From Hofstenia miamia (Eukaryota > Xenacoelomorpha > Acoela): a stretch of DNA of 64,000 bases. Position 1 is the first letter of the stretch; each line of letters begins with the position of its first letter. Shown here one piece after another: positions 21,204-34,352 of the stretch. A program made the translations under genes and the position numbers. The notes beneath the pieces were generated by a model. The model searched no databases, was not told the DNA's origin, and saw only the letters and a program-made list of their open reading frames with translations. The stretch is from positions 2,007,094 through 2,071,093 of the forward strand of contig SCFE01000002.1 of assembly GCA_004352715.1 (NCBI GenBank), in the 5' to 3' direction.

Positions 21204-21935
21204 CTAGAAAGATGTATATGTCACTTTTTGATAATAATACAATATTTTTCTATCCTTTTCTATGGGGATTGGTTCAATTGTGGAGAAAAACACTTCGATT
21301 ACATATTCTATGACATCTCTTTCATATTCTAAGCATTGGTAACAACTTATATCAGATGGTTTTTCCAAGCAATAAACTTTCACCTTCTCATTTTCCTGAC
21401 TTCTAACTAAACCAATAAATTTTTCACTTTCATGCATAACAATAACCCATTATCCTACTTTAAACTTATCAATATCAACAGCAATAAGGTCATCATTTTC
21501 AAAAGTTTTCTTCTGTGTTGCCTTGAATACTTTCAAAATCCTAGTTTTGTTTGTCAATATTCATTTGTTTCTTTGATGGTTTCTTGACGCAAAATATTTT
21601 TCCTTCTTTGACTGATGTAAGTTTGTATTTCAAAACCCCGTCAGCACAAGCATTTATCTCATGAATTTTATAGTTTCAGGCTGGAAATAATTCTAAAAAG
21701 ATCCCTTTATTTTGTATATCATTTCTGATGAATGAACGTATATTTTCATAGATGGTAATATTTCTTGCAGGCCATTATCAAAAGTCCTTGGACAAAATGA
21801 TCTGCTGAATTCCAATTTTTGCTACTGCAGTAAAAAGAGCCGGGCACAAGGAGGTCCCTATGGGACACCCTGAGGTATTCATAACACCCATGACTATTTG
21901 CCATATGGAAATGGACTGATTCTACTGGATGCAAT
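21204..21935 (-). pseudogene. Unidentified decayed coding region
   Basis: Several minus-strand stretches look coding but lie in different frames. One reads DIDKFKVG, a stop, then WVIVMHESEKFIGLVR and on to a C terminus near 21204. Its pattern of short strands with a late Pro-rich part resembles the C-terminal domain attached to many invertebrate transposon-derived proteins. An upstream stretch reads GCPIGTSLCPALF. I cannot name the family. It adjoins LINE ORF1 but does not look like part of it. Confidence 0.3.
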
Positions 21936-22732
21936 CTAGTGACTAAATATTTTTGACAAAACTAAATTGAGCGAATTAATATTTTGATGAAATTTTTATT
22001 TTTGATTGCTAAGATTTGGCCAAGTTGTTATAATTGATGACAAGAAATGTTTTTGACAGAGTTAAATGAATTTTTTAATGAAGTTTTCACTTTTTAGGCA
22101 AATTGAAGTAATTGTATGTTAAAAATTCCTTACATTTCTATTGCTTAGCTAGGCTATGTACAAATTCGCTATTTTCTATACATTACATGCTAAAGGATAC
22201 ATTTTGTTTTCAAATACATTGTTATTTCATTGTAAAAATTCCATGCATTTAATTCGTTTTTGCTAATATACAAAATACAAAACAGTAAAATATTCTCTAT
22301 ACTAAACATTGTAGGTGTATGAAATATAGACTTACATGATAAAGGCAATTTCATTTTCCAAATAAAATATACATGCGACAGTATTAGAAAGATTTAGACA
22401 TATACTTGCTTTCAATATACACTATTATTATATTAGTTTTACACATTGATCTTCTCTCTGCATTTCTCTGTGGTTTATATGCATTTTCAGGGTGTACACA
22501 TTTCTCAATTGTTAGATCTTTTGTTGACTTACACTTCTTTTCCAGTTTTATCTGCTTTTTTGGGTTTTACATACTTGTGTGCATTAGTCACAATTCCATG
22601 CTATGTTCTGCTTTTCTAAATGTATACACTTGTAAACACATAGACATATATGATAAATATTTTGTATTAATCAATAGCAACACGTTTATCAAGAATTTGA
22701 ATTCTAGAACAGCTGATAATTCAATATGTAAA
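21936..22732. other. AT-rich noncoding DNA
   Basis: No coding sequence, RNA gene or transposon motif recognised. Small ORFs here are low-complexity and lack codon structure. Confidence 0.5.
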
Positions 22733-23097
22733 ATTAGACACATGCTATTAAAACAAAATACTTGATAAACCAATAACACATATAAATTCCTTTAAAGCAA
22801 AAAACGTGTTTGATGGAAAGAGAAAAATACAACAAAATATGTGGCTGGTGAAAATAAAATATGGAAAAGTGTGTGATATAACTTGTTATTTGCATGTAGA
22901 TGCATTTGAAATCCCAAAAATTAGACACATGTGATTAAAACAAAATACTTGATAAACCAATGTATACAAATTTGTTAAAGCAAAAATGTGTTTGATGAAA
23001 AGAGAAATAATACAACAACGTAGATAGACAGTGAAAATAAAACATGGAAAAGTATATGACATACCTTGTTATTTGCATATAGATTCCTTTGAAATTG
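22733..23097. repeat. Tandem repeat, two copies of about 187 bp
   Basis: The segment from ATTAGACACATG (22733) recurs from 22920 with the same order of landmarks: AAAACAAAATACTTGATAAA, GTGTTTGATG, ATGGAAAAGT, TTGTTATTTGCAT. Clearly diverged, so an old duplication. Confidence 0.8.
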
Positions 23098-26000
23098 TTG
23101 GCCCATTTCATCTTGCTTTTCAACTATCTCTAACACATAAGTTTGATAAATTCTTTTATGCCATGCAAATTATCACTTGGTTATATCTAGCATTTAATCA
23201 CCAAAATGGTTGACAGGATTAATGAAATATTACTAAAGTGAAACCATCTCTTTGTCTCCATAGCAGTCTGCTAAATTATTAGTTCCATTGTAAAAAACAC
23301 AGAGTTCATGCACATTGATTTACTAATCTGGATAAAACACGTCAAAACTCAAGAAAGCCAATACAATGTTAGAGATGAGCAAACAATTAAACACATTTGA
23401 ATGCTTTTAATATTTACTCATTTGATAAAAAATTTCATTGCTGGTCTTAAAACAGTGAATGTGATATTTACAAAATCAACCAACTATTTGTAGGCCTCTA
23501 CATTGATTCATTTCAAATTCAGTTTGGACAGAGAGAAATTTGTGTTATATAACCTAAACCGTGAAATAACAATATAAACAAAATATCTACTATGCTATTA
23601 CATGAAGAGCTCTACAAGGACAATTGTTAGTTAAAAAAATGAAATATAAATATGTTCAACCATGATAAAATATTAGAATAGAAGTTGACTATGGCTCAAC
23701 AATAATACATAAATTTGATTTATAAATTAAGATTAATTGGCTTAGACAACAACAACAAGAAACAAAAACGCCTAAAGATGCAATAACGTCAATTATTGAT
23801 TGAAATTAAAAAACTTAATAAGTGTTCACATTGCTGCACAATTCGTAAGTGCTGAACAAAACCCAAAATTTAAATGCATCTTTAGTAAAAATTAACAATA
23901 ACCATACCTGTATAATAAAAAAGCATGTAATTAAAGCACTCATTTTGTAGCTAGGCATAAAACATAGCCTGATTGACCAAATTTTCACTACAATTTACTG
24001 TTGGCAACCAGAATAACCATGAATTTGATCCATTTTTTGACATGATATGAAAGAAATAGCTCTTCTAATATGACACAACATCATCCATAATACAACAATT
24101 CAACCATGGGTAGAACGAAGAAGTATTTCCACTTTGTAAACAAACACTTCACTTTTCTTTAAAAATTTAATATCATTTCATTATTTATTAGTTGAATTTA
24201 TTTTCCTGAATTTCTTCTTATTTTTACCTAATTTATTGCTCCATTTTCTTATTTGAGATGTGTTGCTTAGCAAAATCCCCTGGAAACTAGAACATAAAAT
24301 TTTTGTACAAAATCTTTAGCAAATATATAAATAGACTATCTCAGCTAATGGTACAATCTATTTGATCCAATATTTAAAATAATTAAACAGAGTTAATATG
24401 ATAATCGTTTATTGAAAATATAACATGATTTACGTTGTTGAATAAAATACCACACAATCTCCATAAAAATTGAACAATGTTTTTATTTACTAGTGAATTT
24501 TTGTGTCTTCCCTTATAAATTATCACGCATTGCAAAAAAATTTAACAAATCTCCATGTGCATTGTTCAAAAGATATTTTTTACATTGTTTCTTGAATTGG
24601 CATTCTAACTAGTTTTTGCTGGTTTAGCAAATTATTAGAGTGTTATTAGATAAAACAATCTCTTTATGTGATGGATTGAATATTTCTTATCTAGCATTTT
24701 AATTGCTTTAACCATTCAAGGCATTGTGTGTTTAATAATAGCATATATCTCGTTTTCATGATGAACGATGCATGATCAACACAATAGAAAGCCCTGTTAT
24801 GTGTTATAAAGCATTAAAGTCTCTAACATACATTAGCACTAATTGAAAACATAATTGGTTTTTGATTCTTTATCTTTTACATAAAGACAGTGTCATTAAT
24901 CATTACTATAAAAATATATCTATATACCTAAAACTCATAAAATCACCTATTCTTCTTATTGCCTTAGCTAAAAAATTGATATTTTATGTAAATATATGTG
25001 GATGATGAAAATAAATCCACCAAAAAATATGAATTTACACTTTCCAAAATAAAATTCACACTAAATTTTAAAACAGTCCTTGGCTTACAGCCAAATTATT
25101 TCAGAGGTTTGTTCTCATATCAATGAACTTTAACTCCAATTAACATCTTAAACTGTGATCCAGCTTGATGTGCATAGTGCTTTGGGAGGAAGAAGCAGCT
25201 CGCATTTTCCAGAATAATTTTTACTGCAGGACTGTACTTTGTCTGAGTTTGATACACATATTGTAAACTGTTCACCAACAGGCAGCTCAAAAAATATATA
25301 TATATATATATATATATATCATACACAGACTTCCTCTGAAACTGAATTAAGTTCACCAACTAGTGCTAGACATGATAACGTCTTTTCAGTCTTTAGCAAA
25401 CATTTCATCTCAGATTCAGGTCTTTTGCTGTTTTTTCTTGTTACCTTTGGTAATTGCCCACATGTTCTGTTTTTAGTCAAATTTGTAAATTTTTGAACCA
25501 CAGCTTTTCTCCTCATTGTTGATAGCCAAAAGAGTGATTAGATATAAAATTATCACTCATTTATTTGAGAGCATCAACATCTAAACCAATCAAAATAATA
25601 TACCAAGGCTAATGTATTAACAAGTGCAAGAATAAAAGATGAAAGTGTGTTCTCCCATCTAAACTCTTTTTAACTTGGAAATTGTGTTTTGTAATGTGTT
25701 TTAACCCTAATACACCATTCACAGATATTTTTTTCAGTTTCAAAGCAAATAATTATAAAATTATGTATTTTAATGATACTTGTATTTTTTCTTGAAGCAA
25801 ATACACCTCCATGTTTTAAAATATTGATCAATTTTCATACAAACCAACTAATTTCTTAACAATACTTAGGAATTTTTTGCAAACACACTAATTTTTAAGA
25901 TCTCTACTATATGCTTATGAAAACTATGAGTATACATTACCAAAATATTTCTCAAAATATTTTGATGCATCATGGACTTGATTGGATTCAATGCAATCCC

Positions 26001-27013
26001 CTATTAATAATGAGATATAATGTCAGTATGCATTATTCATTAAGGTTGCTATCATACATAACAAATTCTCTGACACATACACATCTACACTCTAAAATTA
26101 TTCATAGATTGATTATGCAATGCATGAATACTTGCATCTTTTTGACAATTTCAACAAAAAGCATTTTCCATATTTGTTAGCAATTGATTGACAGGTGCTA
26201 ATATATGAGCCATATTCCTATGATGGGTTATGGTGCGTATACTCACGCAATGATGAGACCTCATTCTGTATTTTTCTTTCTCATTTCCAGTTCTTTTCTA
26301 CTTCTTACTCTTTCTTTTCTCTCATTAACTCTGGATTCTTTTGCAAGTATTCTCTTGATTCTCTTTCCCTCAGCATCTTTGGACCTCACTTCTCTGTTTT
26401 TGTTGCTGACATTTTTTGTCAATGCATAACTACAGTCTTTTCTTGGCTAGTCATACGAATTCTCTTCTGAAGGTTTCTCTTACTCATGATACTCATGCTT
26501 TCTCTTACACTATGATAACGTTTCTCCAAAATTTTTGATCAGCACACTTTAGATCATCTAATGGACGCAAACAGAATGAAAAGATTTTAAAATTATTCGC
26601 TTCACATGTTTTTTTCAAAAAATGAAGACATTATAACAGTTGCGTAGCATGCCATGATTCGCTATGTTATGCATAGACATTACTCACTGACAGATTAATG
26701 AAAGTGTGTCGGTGATTTAGCCAAAAGCGAGGTAAATAGAGTAATAAGACACTTAAATAAAGTAGTCTGCTGAGTATCAAACGCAGTTCACAGAGATATT
26801 AGCGAATTTCTAAGGAAAATTACATAACCCCGAATACCCCAATTGACGCTATGCCCCTGCATTGTAATGTATTTTTTGTTTCATTTTTGCGTCAATAACA
26901 CAATAAAATATAAACACACGAGTTACTCCATCAATCCAACTTATTAATAATACTTTTAAGCGTGTTTTACATTTTGGTCACAGACGGGGCATTGTGTTTA
27001 GAGAACTCCTACC
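23098..27013. other. AT-rich noncoding DNA
   Basis: About 3.9 kb without recognisable coding sequence. It includes a (TA)n tract and a low-complexity CT-rich stretch near 26270-26420 whose overlapping ORFs look like composition artefacts. Confidence 0.5.
25291..25319. repeat. (TA)n microsatellite
   Basis: About 14 TA units after an A run. Confidence 0.9.
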
Positions 27014-27017
27014 TTAA

Positions 27018-27220
27018 CACTAGAAAGTCTGAAGATTCTATATCTTTAAATCAGAATTAACCCATTCAACTAAAACTAACGATTACAAAAACAAATGAAA
27101 GAAAAGTATTAAAAGAACAAAATAAACTGTTTTTCTATTTAAATTCTCATTGCATGAGGCACTACAAATGCATTTAAGATGTGAAAAGCGGTCAAATTTG
27201 ACCACTCGGGCTTTCTAGTG
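27018..27220. mobile_element. piggyBac-like MITE with TTAA target duplication
   Basis: 203 bp bounded by CACTAGAAAG at the left and CTTTCTAGTG at the right, flanked by TTAA on both sides (27014-27017, 27221-27224). TTAA duplication and a CACTAG start are piggyBac-type traits. The palindrome GGTCAAATTTGACC (27190-27203) lies just inside the right end. It has no coding capacity. Confidence 0.75.
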
Positions 27221-27483
27221 TTAATAGGTAATTCTCAACGGAGACTTTTTTTCTAAAAGTTAACGGCAAGTCTCCATCTTTAAACCTAATGATTAATTTC
27301 CTGCAAACACAAATTTCTTGTCACTTATTTCATATAGGTCTTTCTTTATGCTGGAATTACTTATCATAATTGGTACTTTTGTTAATATTTTTTACTTGGG
27401 TGAAGATCCTAAGTAATTTCAGAAAAATTTACAAGAAAGTATGTTTTCATGGGAAACATAGAAACAATCAAAACAATTTGGTC

Positions 27484-28660
27484 AAGGGCGGGACATTTTT
27501 TTTCAACAAGTTTGAATGATCTAATTACTAATTAGTCGATGATATATTTTTGTTGAGAAATACAAATAATGAAATTCATCTAAGAATGTTTGTGGGGTTA
27601 TTATTCCATAAGCATATTCTAGAATTGCTGAACCGAGACAAGTCCGCTTCTCAAATAGCAATTGCTGATGATACCTGTGCATTTTGTGATGACAAATATT
27701 ATGATAAGGCAATAAATCAAATTGAGTTAATCTGTCAATCTATGCAATTACTTTTCAGTGCATAAATTAAAAATTAATTCTAAAAAACTGAATTCTGCTT
27801 ACTTCATCCTAATATTGCTGAAAAAAAATCGTTCAGAAAAATTACTGATAGTAGACAATTCCAAAGTTCCGAAATTTCATCTTTTATATATTTAGGGGTT
27901 ACATTTGATTCAAAATTACTATTGAATGAAAATGATAAATCCTTATAAAAGAAAATTGCTATTGGTATAAAAACTATAACACATGTTTTAAACCAACTCC
28001 CAGAAAATGCAATTATACAACTTTATATTCTTTGGTAATTAGCCATTTTAATTATAGTAGTATTTTATTTTCAAACATACGTGAAGAACTAATTAAAAAA
28101 CTTGAAATTCAATCTAAATGGGCCATTAATGTTTGCACAAGAAATTCTAGAGCTTTGAAAAGATGCATTTATAAATCAATCTCAAGTCCTAAACAGTTAA
28201 TTCAAATAAACACTGCAACAAAATTTTATACAATTGCCAATTTACTTCCACCTTATAATTTCATAAAAATCTCAGAATTTTCAAACAAGTTTAACGAAAG
28301 AACAAAAATATTTACTATAACCAGAGTATAAATCTAAAATTAAACAACATTCGTTTATAAATAATGCAATGAGACAATGGAATGAATTCCCTCAAGAGAT
28401 CAAATGTATTAAAAACCTAAATCAATTTCGCAAACGTGTTAAGGAATTAATTCTAAAACAAAAGTACATCAGTGGAAAATTTTGCCTAGGTTACAAGTTT
28501 TATAATATTATATTGATTATACCACAACAAGACAATAATATCCTGAAAAGGAAAATTTCTTGTAAATAGCGCATGTACATGTATCTTATTTTTTTATTTT
28601 GTACATTTACCGACGCTATTTAGAAACTTATCAGTTTTCCAAATTGTAAATAAAGTCTGT
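27484..28660 (+). pseudogene. Non-LTR retrotransposon ORF2, RT palm to C terminus
   Basis: Three plus-strand pieces in shifted frames. At 27550-27762 the palm motif C reads AIADDTCAF, with the Asp pair of the reverse-transcriptase active site kept. Near 27890 the post-palm IYLGVTFDSKLL motif follows. At 28032-28331 comes the SHFNYSSILFSNIREELIKKLE segment type and at 28369-28569 the WNEFPQEIK...FRKRVKEL C-terminal block. Frameshifts and a stop near 28037 break it. An AATAAAG-type end lies near 28650. It is the most complete LINE RT of the window, yet has no endonuclease domain and no upstream ORF1. Confidence 0.75.
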
Positions 28661-29804
28661 AAACATAGAATATCTTATTTTATCTTGCTCTTAACGAACC
28701 CTACTATAATTTACGCCTTTCGATTCACTATGGATTTCTATCCGATGCCATTATGGTCTCTAAGCATCACTGCAGATTTTAGAGAAAATTGATTCATTCA
28801 ATCACAGTCAAGTTAAGATGCGTTCTAGAAAAACCACTGGCCTCTTAGACATCAGAATGTCATAGAACGCCATGAACCAATGACAGTGAAAACCCTGTCA
28901 GCCTATTTTTACCTGGAATGCTGTAGACCTAGCCTCTCTTAAAAACGCTTAATTGTAAATTGTGACGAGCCACAGACATTTTCGTGCTACAAAAACCTGC
29001 TATCAGATGAAAGAAACAATTTGTCTTGGGAAAACTTCAAAAAGCATTTAAAGTAAATCTTCGATTATCCGCCGCCATTGAGGATCAACATATTTTAAAA
29101 GGAAGGCGAGGTCACAAATGTATAATATTTTGTCTGTTTGAAAAATCGGCGTAACTATAATTTGTATTTGAAATAAATAAGTCTACCAGATTTCGCATTT
29201 AATTTACGCACATATTTGACCAGTTTGTAGCACATATGTTATGTCATATTTTGGTAATTTTAAGTACATATTTTCTCGTCTCTATAAATCCACATTTTTT
29301 CACTTAGGGTTTTGTATTTTGATCTAGTAAAGAAACGGAACGCAATTTTTCATTTTACTAATAAATTCACATTTTAAAGTTAGGACTATTCTAATGATTT
29401 ATTTTAAAAGTCTTTAACTCAAACTACAGTTTTTTGACACTTTTAGGGTTGCAAGCATTATTATCAATGATTTGGCGAAAAGAAAAGGATTATTAAATTT
29501 TTTAATGTGATAAAATATGGAATATAAGTTAGTGTAATATATAGATTTTGCATATGTAAAATTTACGCTCACTGCAGTACATTTTTAAATTTGTCAAACT
29601 GTTCTTTTCGCAAATTTTCAGATTATTGCTACAGGCAAAAAAAGATAAATAACATCTCATGTGAAGGGAACAGATATAAACGCATTTTTACTATAATGCG
29701 AAAAACAAATATTACAAAATAAATTTTTTATCATTAACTGAATACAAGTATTCTCATTAATCCACAATAATATTTACAGAAACTTACATAAATTAAAATA
29801 GAAT
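28661..29804. other. Noncoding DNA, probable 3' flank of the torsin-like gene
   Basis: No coding sequence recognised. The part next to 29805 would be the 3' untranslated region of the minus-strand terminal exon; no clear AATAAA signal lies within the first 100 bases downstream. Confidence 0.4.
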
Positions 29805-30026
29805 TTACTGCCGTTTCCTATTCCTATACCCAACAAAATTTACTTTATCGTCTACTACTTTACACCCTTCTTCGACATATATTGGATCACCAACCGGTCC
29901 TCGATGTACTGTCAAATACTTCATCACTTCTTCAACAAAGAAATCATCTGCATGGAAGCCTATAGCAGCCGCCGTTCTTTTTATGCACATTTTGACATGG
30001 CTAACTGCAAGCGGTAAAAATGGAAT
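29805..30026 (-). CDS. Torsin-like AAA+ ATPase, terminal exon
   Basis: A 73-codon exon starting directly after an AG acceptor (30028-30027) in phase 0 and ending with TAA at 29807-29805. It opens with IPFLPLAVSHVKMCIK and contains GCKVV near the end. Both are hallmarks of the torsin C terminus: the IPFLPL..H+K.CI lid segment and the Gly-Cys-Lys sensor-II motif. Torsins are ER/nuclear-envelope AAA+ ATPases activated by LAP1/LULL1-type partners. Three N-terminal exons lie upstream on the same strand at 56.6-59.6 kb; the exons for Walker B and the middle of the ATPase were not found. Codon structure is intact, unlike the transposon debris around it. The long distance to the other exons makes membership in a single gene likely but unproven. 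Confidence 0.82.
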   Translation of the reverse strand: MPFLPLAVSHVKMCIKRTAAAIGFHADDFFVEEVMKYLTVHRGPVGDPIYVEEGCKVVDDKVNFVGYRNRKRQ

Positions 30027-33000
30027 CTAAAAATAATTTTGTAATTTTTCAACCATACTGTGTTACTGGTATAGGATTGAAAATAGACAAGCAAAAAAAG
30101 AAAGTAGCTCCTACATTAGCTATTTTGGATAGACACCATCACATTTGGAATAAATTCTAAACAGCAATGACAATTTACATAATTAATTTAAATTACCTTT
30201 GAAATTGAAAATTTAATTTTCTTAAAAACGAATAAATAATGATTGAACAAAAAACCAAAATGCATATTTTTACACATATTGCCCATTCACAGAATTTGGT
30301 CACTTTGAGAGATTGGGATCCGATCAAATTATAATATATTTCTCTCTCATGTTTATTTAAATTAAATATTTTAATCGAATACGTGATATTGAAAGAGTTC
30401 GGTCATTTTCCCTTGTTCCGGTTAAGGTAACTTTCATCAGGAATGCTAAATGAGGTCAGTTAATACATATATCTATTGTTGTTTTAGTCTACACCGTAAG
30501 TGTCCATTTAAATTTTAAAATTAAATTATTTTTCAAAATCGATGTAAAATTAAATAAAAAATTTAAGTTTTTGAAAGGATCGTCACTGGTTAAAAAATTA
30601 ATGATTAACTAGCAAGCAAAAAGGCAAAATAATAACACAGCCAAAGTAAATATTTTAAAAGTATATATGAATGAAAAATGTATATGAGTTCTAAAACACT
30701 ATTCCAGCAATATTGCAGAGCATAGGATTTTCATAATTGTGTTTAATTAAAAAATGAGATAATAAGCATTCTTAAAAATATACAAGGGCGTAGTCAAGGG
30801 GCGATTTGGCAGCCGCCACGTTTCCAAGGAAGACTGTACTAGACAGGTCCTATGAGGGATGGGTAAGGGAAAAAATTGTCACTGTTACGGGTAAAGAATA
30901 AAAAATAAGAGGTAAAACCCGAGTTAAATGCAGAGGACATGTGATGAAATTGACCACTTCTTATGGGTACTTAATTAGCAATTTGTCTGCAACTGTTTAT
31001 AAGCGAGCCGAAACGTTTTGCTATTGTAATACTATTTTGTTCCTGAATATCTCAATGCATTTTCAAAATATATAAATTATTTCTGGTATAGGTAAATGAT
31101 CTTTTTTATCAATTCATATTTAAAAAACTTTTTAGATTTTAGTGATTATACAAAAAAATGAATTAAATTTTTAAGATTTAATTTAATGCAATATAATGCT
31201 ACTAATAGATGGGTTATTTAAAAACAAAGGACTCTATTTCTATTGTATTATATAATTGCTAAAGACATCATCACAGCTAAACGAATTTGTCTGTTAGGTG
31301 ACAACTGAACAAGGGAATCACAAGTCTTGATGCCATGAAAAAGAATAAATGCAGCTGACATCATAATCTTTAAAATTTAATGAGATATGCAAGAAACAAC
31401 AGCAGCCTAACAGTGCAGCGATTCTTTTTTAACGAAAATGGTACCAGTGGGAACCATAGAGTTCGCTACCGTAGTGTAAAAGGACCAGCCATTCATTCAA
31501 AACTTGTATTTACTAACTCAAGCACATTGTTTTCCGTATGCTACCCTGTTGCTGCAATTACTTTTTCCAAACCAACTATTCTATTACACTTACTGACCCT
31601 CGATGCCAAGACAAATTATTTAACCTTCAATTCATGTAACGCTGTAATAGGCAATTTCGAATTGCTATTTGAAATGATAAACAGGCGACCTCAATGTCAA
31701 ATAGGTCCATTTTTGCAACATATACCCCATGACTCAAAGTCCATTTTTAAGGTCTAGTAATAGCTGAAAACGCATCACGAATATATTATCACTGTGAATA
31801 TATTATCAGGCTTGTCGTTGTATGGGCTTTTTCACACAACAACCAGCGCAACACAACAGCAAATGATTTTTGTGTCACACAATAGGCACAACACAACACA
31901 ACAGAGTGATAAGGCATTCACTAAGAAAAATGTTCAAATGCTTAGTCATGCATCCTACGCCAAATACTTTTAAATAGAAATTAGAGAACTGGAAGACTGG
32001 GCCCAAAAAATAAAACACGGCATGGGACAAGGTCCAATTTGATTTAATATTTGCCTATATATTTTATATTTGCTAATAATTTATATTTGGTTACTCTGTT
32101 ACTCTTAGTACTATAGTTGTTTATTACCTATAATTGACCTCATCTTCAGCTAGTTTTGTGATTAATTGCCAATACTTGGGCATCTGGTTGGTTTTAATAA
32201 AGGTTTTGATACTAGTATCTCTCTAGAGCGTTATAGCACACTACCAGTGTTTTATCCAAAAGCAAAAAAAATACTTAAAATGTTATTAGAGCTTAGAACG
32301 TGTTGGTATATTGAGATTTTAGGTAACATTAAGCAGCTCAGAAAGATATTAAGCTTATGGAAGACATAGCAAAGTTAGCATTCAAGCACTAATATACTTT
32401 AAATAATTAGTAAATTTGCTACAATTTTACAAAATTACATTTAAAAACTTGCAATCTTTTTTGTTTATAAAATAGGCCCGCATAGAATTACCATAAAATC
32501 CCAAAATGAAGAGGGCATGATGTTTTTACGTTTAGTATTTCTTAAGCATATTTTATAATTTCTCCACGTTTGAGGCCCAAGCTTTTGCAAATTTACTAAA
32601 ATACAGGATTAAAAAATCATGCAAATAAGTAACTTATGACTACATTTGTTCTATTTCCACATTAACATTGTTTTCTATAAAGCTACTATTTTTGCTGATC
32701 TGGTTTAGTTGAAACTTTCGGTAAGATAAGATATGAAAAAGTTTGTATTACGCCAGTCTTGTTTCTAAGAACTATGATCTGTAAAAAGAATATGCACGAA
32801 CAATTTATCAAGTGCAATTAAACATAAACAATTAATAAAGGTTATAACATAGAATATAATTCTTTTCAATCTAAACAATATTTTCATTTTCTTTACAACT
32901 AAGAAATACTAATAACACTGTGTGTACACAACACATGACGGCAAGCCCGTATATATCTTGAAGAGTTGTTTACAAAGCATTGATTGGCTAACACTAATTT

Positions 33001-33240
33001 CCATGCAATGTTATACAAATGTAGACACTGTGTGTATTAAATCTGCAAGTAGAACAATATTTCAGGATATGCGTCTTTTTTCTACCCATATATTTACGGT
33101 ACACCCCAAAAAACAAAGTTATTCATAATTCACCCACCACCTTATTTCAGGTGTAGTTGCAAAAATGTGTTGATTAGTAATATTGTGATTATTTGAATGT
33201 AAACACTTTTTATGAGGATTATAAATTTAACTACTACCTT
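30027..33240. other. AT-rich noncoding DNA, presumed torsin-like intron
   Basis: No exon of the missing torsin middle part was recognised on the minus strand. A 125-codon ORF at 31380-31757 (plus) has no motif or codon structure that I trust. Confidence 0.4.
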
Positions 33241-33251
33241 TTCAATAGTTT

Positions 33252-33926
33252 CTGATTCCATAATAAATTAGCTATGTTGCCAACTGAGGGAGGAATATTA
33301 ATCGTGAAATTATATTACAAGAACAACGAATGCTTTGACACAACACGTCGTGCATTTGGGACGCATATGCGACTACAGAAATGAGAACTGTTATCTGACC
33401 GACACACAAAACAAATATAATAGCAAATTTAATGAAACTGATTCTGTTTGTGATAGAACACTCGGTGGAAGAAATCTGATGAACCCACAAGAAGAACATC
33501 AACACTCGAACTGATTAATGGTGATCGATACGTAACATAATTTTATCTGATCTAGTACCCCGGTTAAAGTTGAAGTGGTGTTCAGTATGGCTGTATTTAA
33601 ACAAGATGGCGCTGCGCTCCGCACAGCAAATGATGCAAAAACATTGCTATGCAGGATTTTTGGTGAAAAACTTGTAATCGGTAAAGGATAAAAATGTGTG
33701 TGGCCACCATATAGCCCAGACTTAACGCTTTGTGATTTCTGTTTGTGGAATGACTTGAAAACTAAAATGTACACAACTGATGCGGCAGCTACCATCAGTG
33801 ATCTTACAACGAAAAATAAAGTAGCATTTTGTGAAATCAGCAGAGATTCAATCTCAGATGCTACACGGATTTGCTCGTTTCGTTGAGTTAGATGTTGCAT
33901 GTCTGGAACATATTTTGTACAAGTAA
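33252..33926 (+). pseudogene. IS630/Tc1/mariner-superfamily transposase remnant
   Basis: The N-terminal piece YYKNNECFDTTRRAFGTH (about 33310-33375) looks like the helix-turn-helix start of invertebrate DDE transposons. After decay and deletion comes QDGAALRTANDAKTLL (about 33602), a form of the second catalytic Asp region, then WPPYSPDLTLCDFCLWNDLK (about 33700), the region of the third catalytic residue. A FVELDVACLEHILYK-type tail closes at 33925. Stops and frame changes abound and the centre is missing. A similar tail on the minus strand occurs at 44572-44703. Confidence 0.65.
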
Positions 33927-34100
33927 TCTCCACATTCTACTAGTAACACAAAATATTTGATTAGGAGCTATATTCTGTGTTCATTTAATCATTGCGCATA
34001 AATAATGGTAGGCGAATTATGAAATAGAAATCAAAATATTACTGAGTTATCACTCTTTGGCTCACTTTAGCCTTTACAGTTTTAATAAAATCCAATCAAA

Positions 34101-34352
34101 GGCGCGTTTAGGATTTTTAAAACGGGGGAAGGGGGGTGTCTGATGACCATTTTTACAGAAAAAAAATTGTAAACAAAAAGTTTTTCCAACAAAAGTAAAT
34201 TTTCACAAAATGCAATCGCCTGTTTTTATCAGCAAATCGAGTGATGGCATCTTGAAATAAAATGAACTATTTTCAATTTTGAGGAAAAGAGAACATTTTA
34301 ATTCAATGTTCGCAGCGGGCCTCAAAAGGGGGTGTCGCCCCCTAAACGCGCT
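34101..34352. mobile_element. Candidate MITE with 12-bp inverted repeats
   Basis: GGCGCGTTTAGG (34101-34112) is mirrored by CCTAAACGCGCT (34341-34352), 11 of 12 matching. Each end also has a GGGGGTGTC block inside. It is 252 bp long and noncoding, and its ends are much richer in GC than the flanks. Confidence 0.5.

Noticed and set aside
26195-26470. Two overlapping hydrophobic ORFs near 26.2-26.5 kb
   Set aside because: Produced by a CT-rich stretch that encodes Leu, Ser and Phe in any frame.
31380-31757. 125-codon plus-strand ORF as a gene
   Set aside because: Low-complexity composition, no motif, no splice context, and it lies in a transposon-rich intron-like region.
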